A DNA stretch of 51,705 nucleotides from Acidobacteria bacterium 13_1_20CM_3_53_8 (GTDB lineage Bacteria; Acidobacteriota; Blastocatellia; Pyrinomonadales; Pyrinomonadaceae), in the NCBI GenBank assembly GCA_001920415.1, contig MNJR01000078.1, positions 1 through 51,705 on the forward strand, read 5' to 3'. A program made the translations under genes and the position numbers. Positions 17,980 through 27,789 of this stretch are shown in pieces; position 1 is the stretch's first letter, and each line of letters begins with the position of its first letter. The notes under the pieces were generated by a model. That model saw only the letters and a list, made by a program, of their open reading frames with translations, made no database searches and was not told where the DNA came from.

Positions 17980-19989
17980 ATGAATAAAAAATTCTCGCCC
18001 AATATATTAAGTCGAGCCATGCGCGTCGTGGCGCTGCTCGTCATCATCTGCGCGTTCGGCATTGAGGCTCTAGCGCAAAATACAGCCGCAGGAACGCAGA
18101 TACAGAATCAGGCATCCGCTACTTATTCGGATGGCGGCGGCGGCTCTTACAGTTCCGTCTCGAACACAGTTACAGTGACGGTCGCGCAAGTCTCCGGCCT
18201 TACTATCACACCTGACGCCGGGTCTGTGCCGAACGTTGTGCCCGGACAAACGGGCGTCAACTTCTCGTTCACTGTCACCAACACCGGCAACTTCTCGGAT
18301 CAAGTTCGCTTTCTTGCAAGCGGCGCGAGCGTCAATTTGAGCGGGCCTGCTACGCTGTCAGCCGCGTGGATTGATGTCAACGGAAACGGAACGTATGAAT
18401 CCGGCACGGACGTTGATATTAAGAGCAACGGCGCGGACGTGCTTTCGTCTTCGCTTGCGCAGAACGCATCACTCACCGTCGTTGTCGTCGTTAACGTTAA
18501 CGCAGGCGCAACGGGCGGAAACACAATCAACGTGCAGTTGGGCGACACAGCAGCGGGTGGCCCTTCGTTTGATAATCAAGCTGCGGACAGTTCGGCGCAC
18601 GAAGTAAGAACCGTTGCTACGACCTCTGTTAACGGTATGCGCGAAGCTCGCGGCGACCGCACCGCAACGGTTGACACAGACGCGCAGTTGCAGCTTGCTC
18701 TAACGGCGCCAGCAGGCCCAGTGCCTCTAGGCTCTACGATTGCTTACGACTGGCAGCTTTGCAACACAGGAATTCGCGCCGCAAGCGCTGTGACGCTAAC
18801 GAACGCGCCCGCAGGCTCAAATAGCGGCGTCTTCATCATCGCTCCTATACCTGCCGGCACACAGTTGGACGCCACGCAGAGTTTTCCGGGCGGAGTTGGA
18901 GTGCTTTATTCAACATCGCCGCTTTCGAACAATCCTTTAACGACAGCCGTGTGGACTACTACGCTTCCGCCACTGGCTAGCGTTACGCGTGTGGCCTTCA
19001 ACGTAGGAGCAACGCTTGCGGCTGGCGCATGCAGTCCAAGCATCACACTGAACGTCAAGATCACTACCACAGATGCGACCAACTCGATTCTTGAGCAGGG
19101 CGACGCCTATGCCAAGAACACCATAGGCACTCAGATAACGGCTCAATCGCCGCAGCGCCAGACGCTCTTGCAGATGGTCGGCTCGGTTTTGAACGGCCCG
19201 CAGAATGCGCCCGGCGCAATTGGCCCAACCGACAACAACGACGACTACACGAACAAGAGCGTGAGCACGGGAATTGCCGGCATAGCTCCGGGCGGCGCAA
19301 CGACCGCTTCAGGTGTTGTGACTTTCACGAACACCTTGCAGAACTCTGGCAACGCCAACGACACATTCACTCTAGCGGTTCCAACCTTCCCGGCGGGTTC
19401 GACCGTCAAGGTGACTGTGAACGCTGTGCAGACTGTTGTTGTTAATAACGGTGTGGCTACGGGCAATGCCATTTCGCCCGTAAGCCTCGCGTTCGGCGCG
19501 TCGGCTGACTATCAAGTGGAAGTCACGCTGCCTTCGGGTAAGACGGTGCTCACAGGATACGACACTGTCATACGCGCAACTTCCGGCAACACGAACACCT
19601 CTACGAACGACACGATTGATCGCGTTTACACAGGGTTCGTGCAATTGACGAAGACTGCTACGGTGAATAACTCGACCGGCGTTGGCGGGCCAAACGATGC
19701 AGTGCCCGGTGCTGTGATTACTTTCAAAATCACCTACACGAACGTCTCAAGTTCGGGCGGCACAGGCTGCGTGACCTTGACGGCCTCTAACATAGTCATC
19801 ACAGAAGACGGCACTACGAACTTGCCTAACAACTGGGCGACCTACACGACGCATGTTGTGGGCGCTACGGACAGCTTGGGCGGGACAATCACGGGCGACG
19901 TTGCCAGTTCCAACGTGCTGACGGACACCATAGCATCGCTCGCTCCGGGTGCGTCGGGCGACTTCATCTTCAAGCGGCAGATCAAATAG
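17980..19989 (+). CDS. Secreted multi-domain DUF11 protein
   Basis: About 669 residues, ATG at 17980 with GAGGA spaced properly (an in-frame TTG at 17968 is less likely). A signal peptide is followed by the starter motif GTQIQNQASATYSDGGGGSYS, which recurs in the 20123 gene as GTVITNQAEGIYVDD, then repeated Ig-like/DUF11 units (VTNTGNFSDQVRF; TFTNTLQNSGNANDTFTL; ITFKITYTNVSSSGG). It ends exactly at a last beta-strand (DFIFKRQIK). Predicted extracellular and almost all beta. It probably works with the barrel protein encoded downstream. Confidence 0.82.
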   Translation: MNKKFSPNILSRAMRVVALLVIICAFGIEALAQNTAAGTQIQNQASATYSDGGGGSYSSVSNTVTVTVAQVSGLTITPDAGSVPNVVPGQTGVNFSFTVTNTGNFSDQVRFLASGASVNLSGPATLSAAWIDVNGNGTYESGTDVDIKSNGADVLSSSLAQNASLTVVVVVNVNAGATGGNTINVQLGDTAAGGPSFDNQAADSSAHEVRTVATTSVNGMREARGDRTATVDTDAQLQLALTAPAGPVPLGSTIAYDWQLCNTGIRAASAVTLTNAPAGSNSGVFIIAPIPAGTQLDATQSFPGGVGVLYSTSPLSNNPLTTAVWTTTLPPLASVTRVAFNVGATLAAGACSPSITLNVKITTTDATNSILEQGDAYAKNTIGTQITAQSPQRQTLLQMVGSVLNGPQNAPGAIGPTDNNDDYTNKSVSTGIAGIAPGGATTASGVVTFTNTLQNSGNANDTFTLAVPTFPAGSTVKVTVNAVQTVVVNNGVATGNAISPVSLAFGASADYQVEVTLPSGKTVLTGYDTVIRATSGNTNTSTNDTIDRVYTGFVQLTKTATVNNSTGVGGPNDAVPGAVITFKITYTNVSSSGGTGCVTLTASNIVITEDGTTNLPNNWATYTTHVVGATDSLGGTITGDVASSNVLTDTIASLAPGASGDFIFKRQIK

Positions 19990-20000
19990 CTGACTTGATA

Positions 20001-20103
20001 AGAGCAGTTTTCAGTTTTTAGTTTTCAGTTTTCAGTTGGTTAGTTATCAGCAAAGCTAGTAGCCTTTTCTGAAAACTGAAAACTAAAAACTGAAAACTGC
20101 TCT
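20001..20103. repeat. 35-bp perfect inverted repeat of TTTTCAGTTTTCAG units
   Basis: The arms 20001-20035 and 20069-20103 are exact reverse complements and are themselves built from short direct repeats (TTTTCAG). It lies between two DUF11 genes and might attenuate or stabilise the transcript; it looks like a dispersed repeat. Confidence 0.9.
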
Positions 20104-20122
20104 TTCTTCGGTCTCACATCAA

Positions 20123-21358
20123 ATGTTAACAGGTAAACTCAACAGGAATGCTCTGCCCCTCATTCTTTTGTTGGCCGTTACGCTGGCGGCGCAGATAGTT
20201 GCGTTCGCTCGACCTGATAATACGGGGACGAGCGCGGGCACCGTAATCACCAATCAAGCCGAAGGGATATATGTTGATGATGCGGGCACGAGCTATTCCA
20301 CGGTCTCGCCAACCGTCACGCTCACTGTCTTAGCCGTCTCCACGCTCAAGACCACGCCTGACGAAACAAGCCCTTCGGCCACAGTTGGCCCAAACGAGCA
20401 CGCGACGCGAGTCTTTCAAGTCTGCAACACAGGGAACACTCCAGACCTTTACACAATCACACGCGCAGAAGTTAGCGATCCGGCAGCGCTCGCCGGACTC
20501 TACTACGATGTGGACGCGAGCGGAACGCTTACGAACACAGATCAGCCCATCACAGTCGGCGTGTCGCTTTCGCCGCGAGTTGCGCCTGCGTCGTGCATAG
20601 GCGTCCTCGCAGTGATTGATACAAAAGACTATCCTGCGAACAGCAATCTCACCATACACATTACTGCAACCTCGAACGTCGTTAACTCTGCAACAAGTCG
20701 CGCGGAAGACGACGGCACAATCATTAACTCGGTTGGCGCTGGCGCTAAACTTACAGACCCGAACAACACTAGCCTCCCTCCCGTCAAATTGGTAAACGGC
20801 AACGCTCAGGCTGTAGTAAGCCCCGGCGCGCCCTTCACCTATTCGATAGCTTTCCGCAATAGCGGCGATACCCCTGCGCACGGCGTAGTCATCTCGGACG
20901 ATCTTCCCGCTCAACTAAACTACGTCGGCGGCACGCTTCGTCTTGATGATAGAACTCTCTCGGACGCTACGGACGCGGACGAAGGTTACGTGCAGGGCAA
21001 TCGCGTCGTAGTGCAATTAACAGAGGTCGCGCCGGGTCAGGTTGTAAGAATAAATTTTAAAGCGACTCTCAACGCTAATACACCATCGGGCGAGGGCGTG
21101 ACGAACGTTGCGAATCTTTCGGCGCAGAACGCGCCGCCCGCGAAAAGTTCTATGGCGGTTGTAGTCGTTGATCCGTTCGGGACTGTCTTCGCAGGGCGCG
21201 GCGGAAGCGCATCGCCTATTCCGGGCGCGCGAGTTGAAATTCTTCAAGACCAGAACGGCTCTCTATTAAAAATTCCAGAGGGCACGGGCTTCGACCCGAA
21301 CACTTCAAATGCGAACCCTTACGCGACAGACGGGCTGGGACTATTTCATGCGCGTTAG
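20123..21358 (+). CDS. DUF11 surface protein, N-terminal part of a frameshifted gene
   Basis: A signal peptide (LPLILLLAVTLAAQIVAFA) is followed by the shared starter motif GTVITNQAEGIYVDD, an Ig-like domain with a Cys pair (VFQVCNTGNTPDLY ... APASCIGVL), and a DUF11 domain (SPGAPFTYSIAFRNSGDTPA). The frame stops at 21356-21358 just inside a carboxypeptidase-regulatory-like domain (NPYATDGLG). The next frame overlaps by 50 bases and continues that domain, so this is one gene split by a single-base frameshift between about 21330 and 21355. Confidence 0.8.
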   Translation: MLTGKLNRNALPLILLLAVTLAAQIVAFARPDNTGTSAGTVITNQAEGIYVDDAGTSYSTVSPTVTLTVLAVSTLKTTPDETSPSATVGPNEHATRVFQVCNTGNTPDLYTITRAEVSDPAALAGLYYDVDASGTLTNTDQPITVGVSLSPRVAPASCIGVLAVIDTKDYPANSNLTIHITATSNVVNSATSRAEDDGTIINSVGAGAKLTDPNNTSLPPVKLVNGNAQAVVSPGAPFTYSIAFRNSGDTPAHGVVISDDLPAQLNYVGGTLRLDDRTLSDATDADEGYVQGNRVVVQLTEVAPGQVVRINFKATLNANTPSGEGVTNVANLSAQNAPPAKSSMAVVVVDPFGTVFAGRGGSASPIPGARVEILQDQNGSLLKIPEGTGFDPNTSNANPYATDGLGLFHAR

Positions 21359-24300
21359 CGCAGACGGTTACGCGACGAGAATGTTAGAACTGAGCGCGCA
21401 TTCGACTCAGGCGGGATTGTTCGCGCTCTCTGTTCACGCTCTTGACGGGCAGGCGCTAGCGCGCGCTGGCGGATTCGATCTGGTTCACGAGGATGTGAAC
21501 ATAAACGACATGGCTGCCGTTGCGCTCAACATACCAATGTTCGAGCAGCATGGTCTTGAGATTACGAAGATTGCTGACCAGCAGCGTGTACAGATTGGCG
21601 ACGCTGTGAGTTATCGCATAGAAATTCACAACCCGACGGCTGCCGCTGTCAACGACGTTGTGCTGCATGACACGTTGCCCGTCTCGTTCAACTACGTCGC
21701 GGGCACAGCGCGCCTCACAGTAAACAGTTTGCCAGAGCAGGCGATTGAGCCTGAAACGTCCGGCAGCGATATGATCTTTCGCATAGGCACAATCGCTCCG
21801 GGCACAAGCGCGCGTCTAGTCTATCGCGTGCGTGTCGGAGCGAACGCGCGCGAAGGCAATCAGGAGAACCTGGCCGTTGCTTCTGGAACATTCTCTACGG
21901 GCGAGCGCACGCAGACCGCGCCAGCGCGTGCGACAGTTTCGGTCGGCGCAGGCGTCTTCTCTAATCGTCAGCTTATTATTGGTCGCGTCTTCGTTGACAT
22001 GAACGGCAATAATAAGTTTGATGATGGCGATAAAGCTATGCCGAACGTCAGGCTTTATTTAAGCTCCGGGCAATCTGTAGTGACAGATTCGCAGGGGCTT
22101 TACAGTTTCCCTGCGATTAACGAAGGGGCGCAGGTGCTCTCGCTAGACCCTGTAACTCTGCCGGAGCGTTACTCGCTTGCTGACGACGGAACGCTTGCGA
22201 GCCGCAGTTGGACTAGAATGCTTCGCACGCCGCTCGGAGGCGGAGCGATGCTACGCCAGAATTTCGTGCTCGTTGCAAGCAGCGGGACAGACCACACATC
22301 AGCAGCTACATCGCTCACAGGCGAGCAGCCTAACGTTAACCAGCAGAGCGCGCGACCTGCGCAGCAGCCAGCCGTTTCGACTGCGGCGCGCAATAGCGAG
22401 AACGCACAACCGACAGCTTCTGGAACTTACGAGTTCGTTTCCACAGAGCGAGTAACGCCTGTAGAGCCGGGCGAAGTGCAGATCGTTTCGCCCGAAGTCA
22501 ACTCGGTCGTGATGACTCCGGCGATGCAGTTGGACGCGCGCGTTGCGATTCACTGGACGGTGAAACTCGAAGTCAACGGTAAACCGATCTCTTCGTCAAG
22601 CATAGGCACAACCAGACAGGACGCAGCCAATCAGATAACGACTTACACTTTCGTCGGCATTAATCTCAGGCCAGGCCCTAACACAGTTCGAGTCACGCCC
22701 GTTGATCCTAATGGTGGAGAATGGCACGCAAGAGAGATTACAGTAATGGGACGCGGGCCAGCGCGCCGCATAGAGATTGTTCCTGAGAGAAGGGAAGTGC
22801 AGGCGGGCGGACATGACGCGATTACTTTCCGCGTGCGTGCGTTCGATCAGTGGAACAATCCTGCTGCTGATGACCAGATTGCGATTGATACTTCTGCGGG
22901 AAATCTACTTAGAGTCAACACAGACGGAACGACCGCAAACACGGCTTCTGACAACTCGCTCGCCGAGAGCGTAAACACTTCAGCCGCGCCTCAGACTTCT
23001 ACGTCACCAATGGCGCAAATGAACCAACAAACCTCTCAAATGGTAGTTCAAACCAGAGGCGGCGAGGCTCTGTTGAAATTAGTTGGGCCGGGCGCGCCGG
23101 GTGAAGCGAAACTGCACGCGCTCTCTGGAAGATTGGAAGCGCAGACGGAAGTTCGCATTGTACCGGAGATGAGAAAGCCTATACTCGTAGGTTTGGCAGA
23201 AGTGAGCGTTGGACAATCCCTGCCGCAGGCCGCGCTACAGAATGATGACAGGCATACTGAAAGCCGTTTGAGCTTCTATTTCAGCGGGCGCATCTGGCAT
23301 GACACCGTGCTGACGCTCGCCTATGATTCAAATCGTCCAATCAACAGGACTGCCGGGCGCAATCGTCTCTTCCAACAAGACCCGCTTAATCGCGCTTACC
23401 CACTATTCGGTGATTCGTCCACCAGATTCGATGCAGCGCCGTCGAACTCCAAGCTCTACGCACGCCTGGATCACAATCGCTCTTACGCTTTGTTCGGCGA
23501 CTTTGAGACGGACATGAACGATCTGGCGCTAGTGGGCTACACGCGCAAGCTGACGGGTGTGAAAGTTCATGTGGAAAACTCTCAGGGCGATTTCGTGACC
23601 GTGACGGGCGCTCGTCCAGACACTGCGTTCGCGCGCGATGTTTTCCCTGCGGGCGGACTGAGTCTGCTAAGACTTTCGCACGGAGAGATTCTGGAAGGCT
23701 CGGAGACCGTATCGCTTGAGGTGCGCGACCGTCGCAATCCTGAAACGATTCTCTCGCGCGAAACTCTGATGCGCTCGATTGATTACAACCTGGACCCGTT
23801 CACGGGGGAAATCTTCTTCCTTCGCTACATCTCTGCGTTCGATTACGATTTGAATCTAGCGCAAATAGTCGTCACCTATGAACACAACGCAGACTCGCTC
23901 TCATCTGCTGTTTACACTACGCGCGTGAGAAAGACGTTCGCAGGGCTTGGGCTTCAAATTGGATTCGCGGGCGTCATGCAGCGACAGGAAGAGTCAGGCT
24001 CTTTCTACGTTGGAGGGTTCGACGCAGAGCAGCGCTTGCCGCACAACGGCAGACTTCGGCTGGCTTACGCGCGAAGCCAGGGGGAGATAGCGGGCGGCGG
24101 AAACTTCTTCGACAACGGATTGGCCGAGCACAATGGCAGCGCATACATGATTGAGTTGCAGCAGCCGCTCCCGACTTACGAAGCTATCATACGCGCGCGA
24201 TACTCGTCAGCATCGGAAGGCTTCTTCAATCCGTTCGGCGCTACAGTCACGCCCGGCTCGCGTCGCGGTGAGCTTTCGGTTGAGATGAAGCCGCGAAGTC

Positions 24301-25715
24301 GTTCGACATTGAAGTTCGGATTGATGGACGAGCGCAACCGGACTGCGAACGTCAACAACTCGCGTCTTACACTCTCTGCTTCTTGGGAAGAGGTTGTAAC
24401 GGAGCGCTTGCGTCTTCGTCTTGGCTACGACCATCGCCACCTGAGCGATGAATTGTCAGACCGCACTACGGATTCAAATCTAGTAACTGCTTCGGCTGAG
24501 ATGCGCGTGACCGACAACCTGCAAGTTTCCGTTAGACGCGAGCAGAATCTTGGAGAGGCTGATCCGACCTATCCGAACCAGACGACGCTTGCGGCCACGT
24601 ATCAGGTGAACAAGTGGGCCAAGCTTTTTGTGACTCAGCGGCTGGCTTCTGCCGCAATCATGCCGATTGCAGATTTCTCGCAAGGCGGATTCGCTTCGAC
24701 ATCTGCGCGCCACGAGACTGCTATTGGAGTTGAGACGCGACTTGGGCGTTACACTTCGCTAGTGAGCCGCTACCAGCTTGAGAACGGTATAAACGGGACG
24801 GACAGCTTCGCAATCATTGGCTTGCAGAACCGTTTGCCCATCACGAAACAGCTTCAGCTTGAGCTTGGCTTCGAGCACAGCTTCCATCTGGCAGGCGACG
24901 GCGACGGCTACGATAGCGTGACCATCGGATTCGGCTGGCAGCCCAATCAAGATTTCAGGGCGAGCGGCAGATATGAGTTCCGAGACCGCGCAGGCATTGG
25001 GCAACTCGTAAGCCTCGGCGCGGCTGGAAGATTAAGAGAAGGCATCACGGCGCTCTCGCGCTTCCAGTGGGCGCGAACCAATTTTGAGGGACGCGCTGGC
25101 GAGACGTTGGATGGAACTGTGGCGCTGGCGATTCGCCCTATAACTTCGGATCGCATGGGCTTGCTTTTGAGCTACACGCACCGCTCGCTCTTCCAGGATG
25201 GCCTCAGTGGTCAGGACGCAACGCGCGAGCGTATTGACTCGCTCTCCACGGATGGTTATTTTCAGGCGACAGACGACCTGGAGCTTTACGGTCGTCTCGC
25301 TTTGCGATACAGCGTTGACGGGCAGAACGATCTTACGCTCGTACAGACCCTTACATACTTAACGCAGGCGCGCGCGCAATATCGTCTGACGCGCCGTATG
25401 GATTGGGCTGGAGAGTTGAGATTCCTGATTCAGCCATCATCCAATACTGCGCGTTCGAGCTATGGAACGGAGCTTGGTTTCTGGGTCATTCCAGATTTGC
25501 GCGTAGGGCTAGGTTATAATTTCAATCAGGCGAGCGAGCCTCGCGGCGCGTCCGCGCTCCTTTCAAGACGCGGATTCTACTTCACGCTCTCTTCAAAAAT
25601 CTCGCGCCTCTTCGATCTCTTCGGGTCGCAGAGTCGCGGGTTGTCAGGCCAGGCGAGCGGTGCGCAGGAGAATACAGACAGCAGCAGCGGCCAGAACGAA
25701 TCTAATAGACATTAA
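21309..25715 (+). CDS. DUF11/SdrD-B/outer-membrane beta-barrel protein, C-terminal part
   Basis: The ATG at 21309 is probably not used; the true reading joins from the upstream frame. Domains in order: end of a regulatory-like sandwich (RVSADGYATRML), DUF11 (RVQIGDAVSYRIEIHNPTA), SdrD-B-like (GRVFVDMNGNNKFDDGDKA), Ig-like segments, then from about 23230 to 25620 a long array of alternating amphipathic strands (LSFYFSGRIWHDTVLTLAYD ... RRGFYFTLSSKISRLF) typical of an outer-membrane beta-barrel. A low-complexity Ser/Gln tail ends it. The full product would be about 1,860 residues. It is probably the membrane anchor or exporter of this surface cluster. Confidence 0.78.
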   Translation: MRTLTRQTGWDYFMRVSADGYATRMLELSAHSTQAGLFALSVHALDGQALARAGGFDLVHEDVNINDMAAVALNIPMFEQHGLEITKIADQQRVQIGDAVSYRIEIHNPTAAAVNDVVLHDTLPVSFNYVAGTARLTVNSLPEQAIEPETSGSDMIFRIGTIAPGTSARLVYRVRVGANAREGNQENLAVASGTFSTGERTQTAPARATVSVGAGVFSNRQLIIGRVFVDMNGNNKFDDGDKAMPNVRLYLSSGQSVVTDSQGLYSFPAINEGAQVLSLDPVTLPERYSLADDGTLASRSWTRMLRTPLGGGAMLRQNFVLVASSGTDHTSAATSLTGEQPNVNQQSARPAQQPAVSTAARNSENAQPTASGTYEFVSTERVTPVEPGEVQIVSPEVNSVVMTPAMQLDARVAIHWTVKLEVNGKPISSSSIGTTRQDAANQITTYTFVGINLRPGPNTVRVTPVDPNGGEWHAREITVMGRGPARRIEIVPERREVQAGGHDAITFRVRAFDQWNNPAADDQIAIDTSAGNLLRVNTDGTTANTASDNSLAESVNTSAAPQTSTSPMAQMNQQTSQMVVQTRGGEALLKLVGPGAPGEAKLHALSGRLEAQTEVRIVPEMRKPILVGLAEVSVGQSLPQAALQNDDRHTESRLSFYFSGRIWHDTVLTLAYDSNRPINRTAGRNRLFQQDPLNRAYPLFGDSSTRFDAAPSNSKLYARLDHNRSYALFGDFETDMNDLALVGYTRKLTGVKVHVENSQGDFVTVTGARPDTAFARDVFPAGGLSLLRLSHGEILEGSETVSLEVRDRRNPETILSRETLMRSIDYNLDPFTGEIFFLRYISAFDYDLNLAQIVVTYEHNADSLSSAVYTTRVRKTFAGLGLQIGFAGVMQRQEESGSFYVGGFDAEQRLPHNGRLRLAYARSQGEIAGGGNFFDNGLAEHNGSAYMIELQQPLPTYEAIIRARYSSASEGFFNPFGATVTPGSRRGELSVEMKPRSRSTLKFGLMDERNRTANVNNSRLTLSASWEEVVTERLRLRLGYDHRHLSDELSDRTTDSNLVTASAEMRVTDNLQVSVRREQNLGEADPTYPNQTTLAATYQVNKWAKLFVTQRLASAAIMPIADFSQGGFASTSARHETAIGVETRLGRYTSLVSRYQLENGINGTDSFAIIGLQNRLPITKQLQLELGFEHSFHLAGDGDGYDSVTIGFGWQPNQDFRASGRYEFRDRAGIGQLVSLGAAGRLREGITALSRFQWARTNFEGRAGETLDGTVALAIRPITSDRMGLLLSYTHRSLFQDGLSGQDATRERIDSLSTDGYFQATDDLELYGRLALRYSVDGQNDLTLVQTLTYLTQARAQYRLTRRMDWAGELRFLIQPSSNTARSSYGTELGFWVIPDLRVGLGYNFNQASEPRGASALLSRRGFYFTLSSKISRLFDLFGSQSRGLSGQASGAQENTDSSSGQNESNRH

Positions 25716-25735
25716 CCGCTCGACGTAGACTGAAG

Positions 25736-27055
25736 ATGCTAAGACAGAGAGCCATAAAATTTGTGCGCTTCAACACTAGAGCCATGCTGGTGAAAGCAGG
25801 CTTGCTTGCGTTCGTCTTCATTGTATGGGGAGTCAGTAACGCATACGCGGGCATAACTGTTACGCCTGTAACCTGGAACGTAGTGGGTCTTGACAGCAAC
25901 AACACCAGCGTAGGGCCTGACGCTTTTCAGGTAGGCGTGCGCGTGCATAACACGGGCGCAGCGGCCATCACCAACGTCATGGGAAATTTTGTCTGGGATA
26001 GCGCGAACGTCAATATCAACTTGAGCGGCGCAAGCACTGTCAACGCGGGCACTCTAGCAGCAGGTGCATCCTTTGACATCTATTTCCCTATAGTAGTCAC
26101 TAGAACCTCTGCGGCCTATAATACAACGCGCCGCTACCACATCACTGTAAGCGCCGATAGCACTGCTGCGGTGAGCACGCCCGTGCCACGCGAGATATAT
26201 GTCGAAAAACTGATCTCACAGAACAGGAACTCTGTGATTTCAGTCACGGGTCCGACCAGTGTGTACGTCGGCCAGACTTATAGCTACACTGTGACGGCCA
26301 GCACTGCGACCGGAGGGTACGAGCAGTTAGAAGCCTTCTTAAATCTGTCGAATATAATCTTTCAAGTCCTCTCGATTTCGACAACTTATACGTCCCCTAC
26401 TGGCGGAACTAACGATAAGTTTTACGCGGACGCCTGCGGCTGGGACAACGACCCATTGAGTCCGACTTACAGGAGTTGCATAGGCCCTGCCAACTATTCA
26501 GGAGGCAAAGCGGGCGGCAACATCTCTACGACCTACACTGTCAAGGTGCTTTCGACAGGAACGACGACGGCGAGTACACTGATTCGTGATTTTTCGGGGA
26601 GCAGTTATCATTACAACAGCGATTACGGGACGACTTCTATAACTATCACAGCCGTCCCTCCGCCTGTGCCCAGTATAAACCTTCAGAAATCTGTGAGTCC
26701 GAGCCTGGCTTCGCAGATACTTCCCGGCGCAGACCTGACCTACACCATCGCAATCAGTAACGTAGGCACAGCGCCAGCGACCAGCCTTGTTGTTACAGAC
26801 CCCGTCCCGGCGAGTACAGATTTCAAAGTAGGCTCAACGACCAACAGTCTAGGCTCGACAGGGCTTACAGCTAGCGTCTCCTATTCCTCTAACGGAGGCG
26901 CGACGTGGACATACACGCCCGCGAGCGGCGCAGGCGGAGCGCCCGCTGGCTACGACCGCAACGTTACAAACGTCAGGTGGGTATTCAGCGGCAATCTGAG
27001 CCAGACATCTCCAAACAACGCGGGCAGCGTCAGCTTCATAGTTCGCATTCGTTGA
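25736..27055 (+). CDS. Secreted DUF11 protein
   Basis: 439 residues, starting 20 bases after the barrel gene, so probably co-transcribed. A signal peptide (GLLAFVFIVWGVSNAYA) is followed by two Ig-like domains (one with a Cys pair in ADACGWDNDPL...RSCIGP) and a C-terminal DUF11 domain (KSVSPSLASQILPGADLTYTI). It ends at a last strand SFIVRIR, as do its cluster neighbours. A surface or appendage subunit is inferred. Confidence 0.82.
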   Translation: MLRQRAIKFVRFNTRAMLVKAGLLAFVFIVWGVSNAYAGITVTPVTWNVVGLDSNNTSVGPDAFQVGVRVHNTGAAAITNVMGNFVWDSANVNINLSGASTVNAGTLAAGASFDIYFPIVVTRTSAAYNTTRRYHITVSADSTAAVSTPVPREIYVEKLISQNRNSVISVTGPTSVYVGQTYSYTVTASTATGGYEQLEAFLNLSNIIFQVLSISTTYTSPTGGTNDKFYADACGWDNDPLSPTYRSCIGPANYSGGKAGGNISTTYTVKVLSTGTTTASTLIRDFSGSSYHYNSDYGTTSITITAVPPPVPSINLQKSVSPSLASQILPGADLTYTIAISNVGTAPATSLVVTDPVPASTDFKVGSTTNSLGSTGLTASVSYSSNGGATWTYTPASGAGGAPAGYDRNVTNVRWVFSGNLSQTSPNNAGSVSFIVRIR

Positions 27056-27789
27056 GCGCTCGATTCCTTATCCGCAAGGCGGACTCAATTCAATTCACAC
27101 ACATCTGATCTAACGTGAGTTCGATATAAGACGAAGTGCGAGCAAGTGAATTATTCACGAAACAACACTAAACTACACTAAACGCATTCTTCTCTTCGTG
27201 TAGTTTCGTGTGATGCGCGTGTATAGTTCTCTCCCTTTCTCTCTTACATCGAACTCACGTTGATCTGGATTCTTGTGCATGCTCGATTCTGTTTGTAGCG
27301 ATCATGCTTAGAGCGTTGACGTGTTCTCACGCTGCGTTCGATCTGAGTGCTCTCGCGATAATCTACTGAAAATCTCAAAACACGACGTAGCTCATCTGAT
27401 TTTCAAATAGCCCTACAAGTCCACTTCTGAATATGGATTCAGGCATCTACTCGTGTGTCGTCGCCGATTGCTTGACTAAAATAGGTGACGCGCATAAGAT
27501 ACGTGCCACTTTCTAGATTCTGCTATGGCCTCTTAACGCAGGCAGTTCTTGGCTATTAGCATTTGGCCCGGATTAGATTAATTCTCAGGCTTACCTCGTA
27601 TGGAGAGAGACTTCCGTTTGAGCTTGAGCACAGCGGTTTCTCTTAAAATCAGTTATGAGATAGTCAAATAACAACCGCTCATCACAGCCCCTACGCCTTT
27701 CATGTATTGATCTAGGTGCAGAGAGAGGCGAACGTGACCTTAGTGTCACAGAATCTGAGCGGCGCACAACCAATGAAAGGAAGAGTTAT
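27056..27789. other. 730-bp gap, no gene seen
   Basis: A small imperfect inverted repeat built on CACTAAACTACAC / GTGTAGTTTCGTG lies at about 27160-27215. No gene-like frame, RNA or promoter was recognised in the rest, which lies before the 27790 gene. Confidence 0.5.

Noticed and set aside
20001-20103. Intrinsic terminator between DUF11 genes
   Set aside because: The stem is very A/T-rich, the loop is 33 bases and the arms are made of simple repeats; it looks like a dispersed palindrome.
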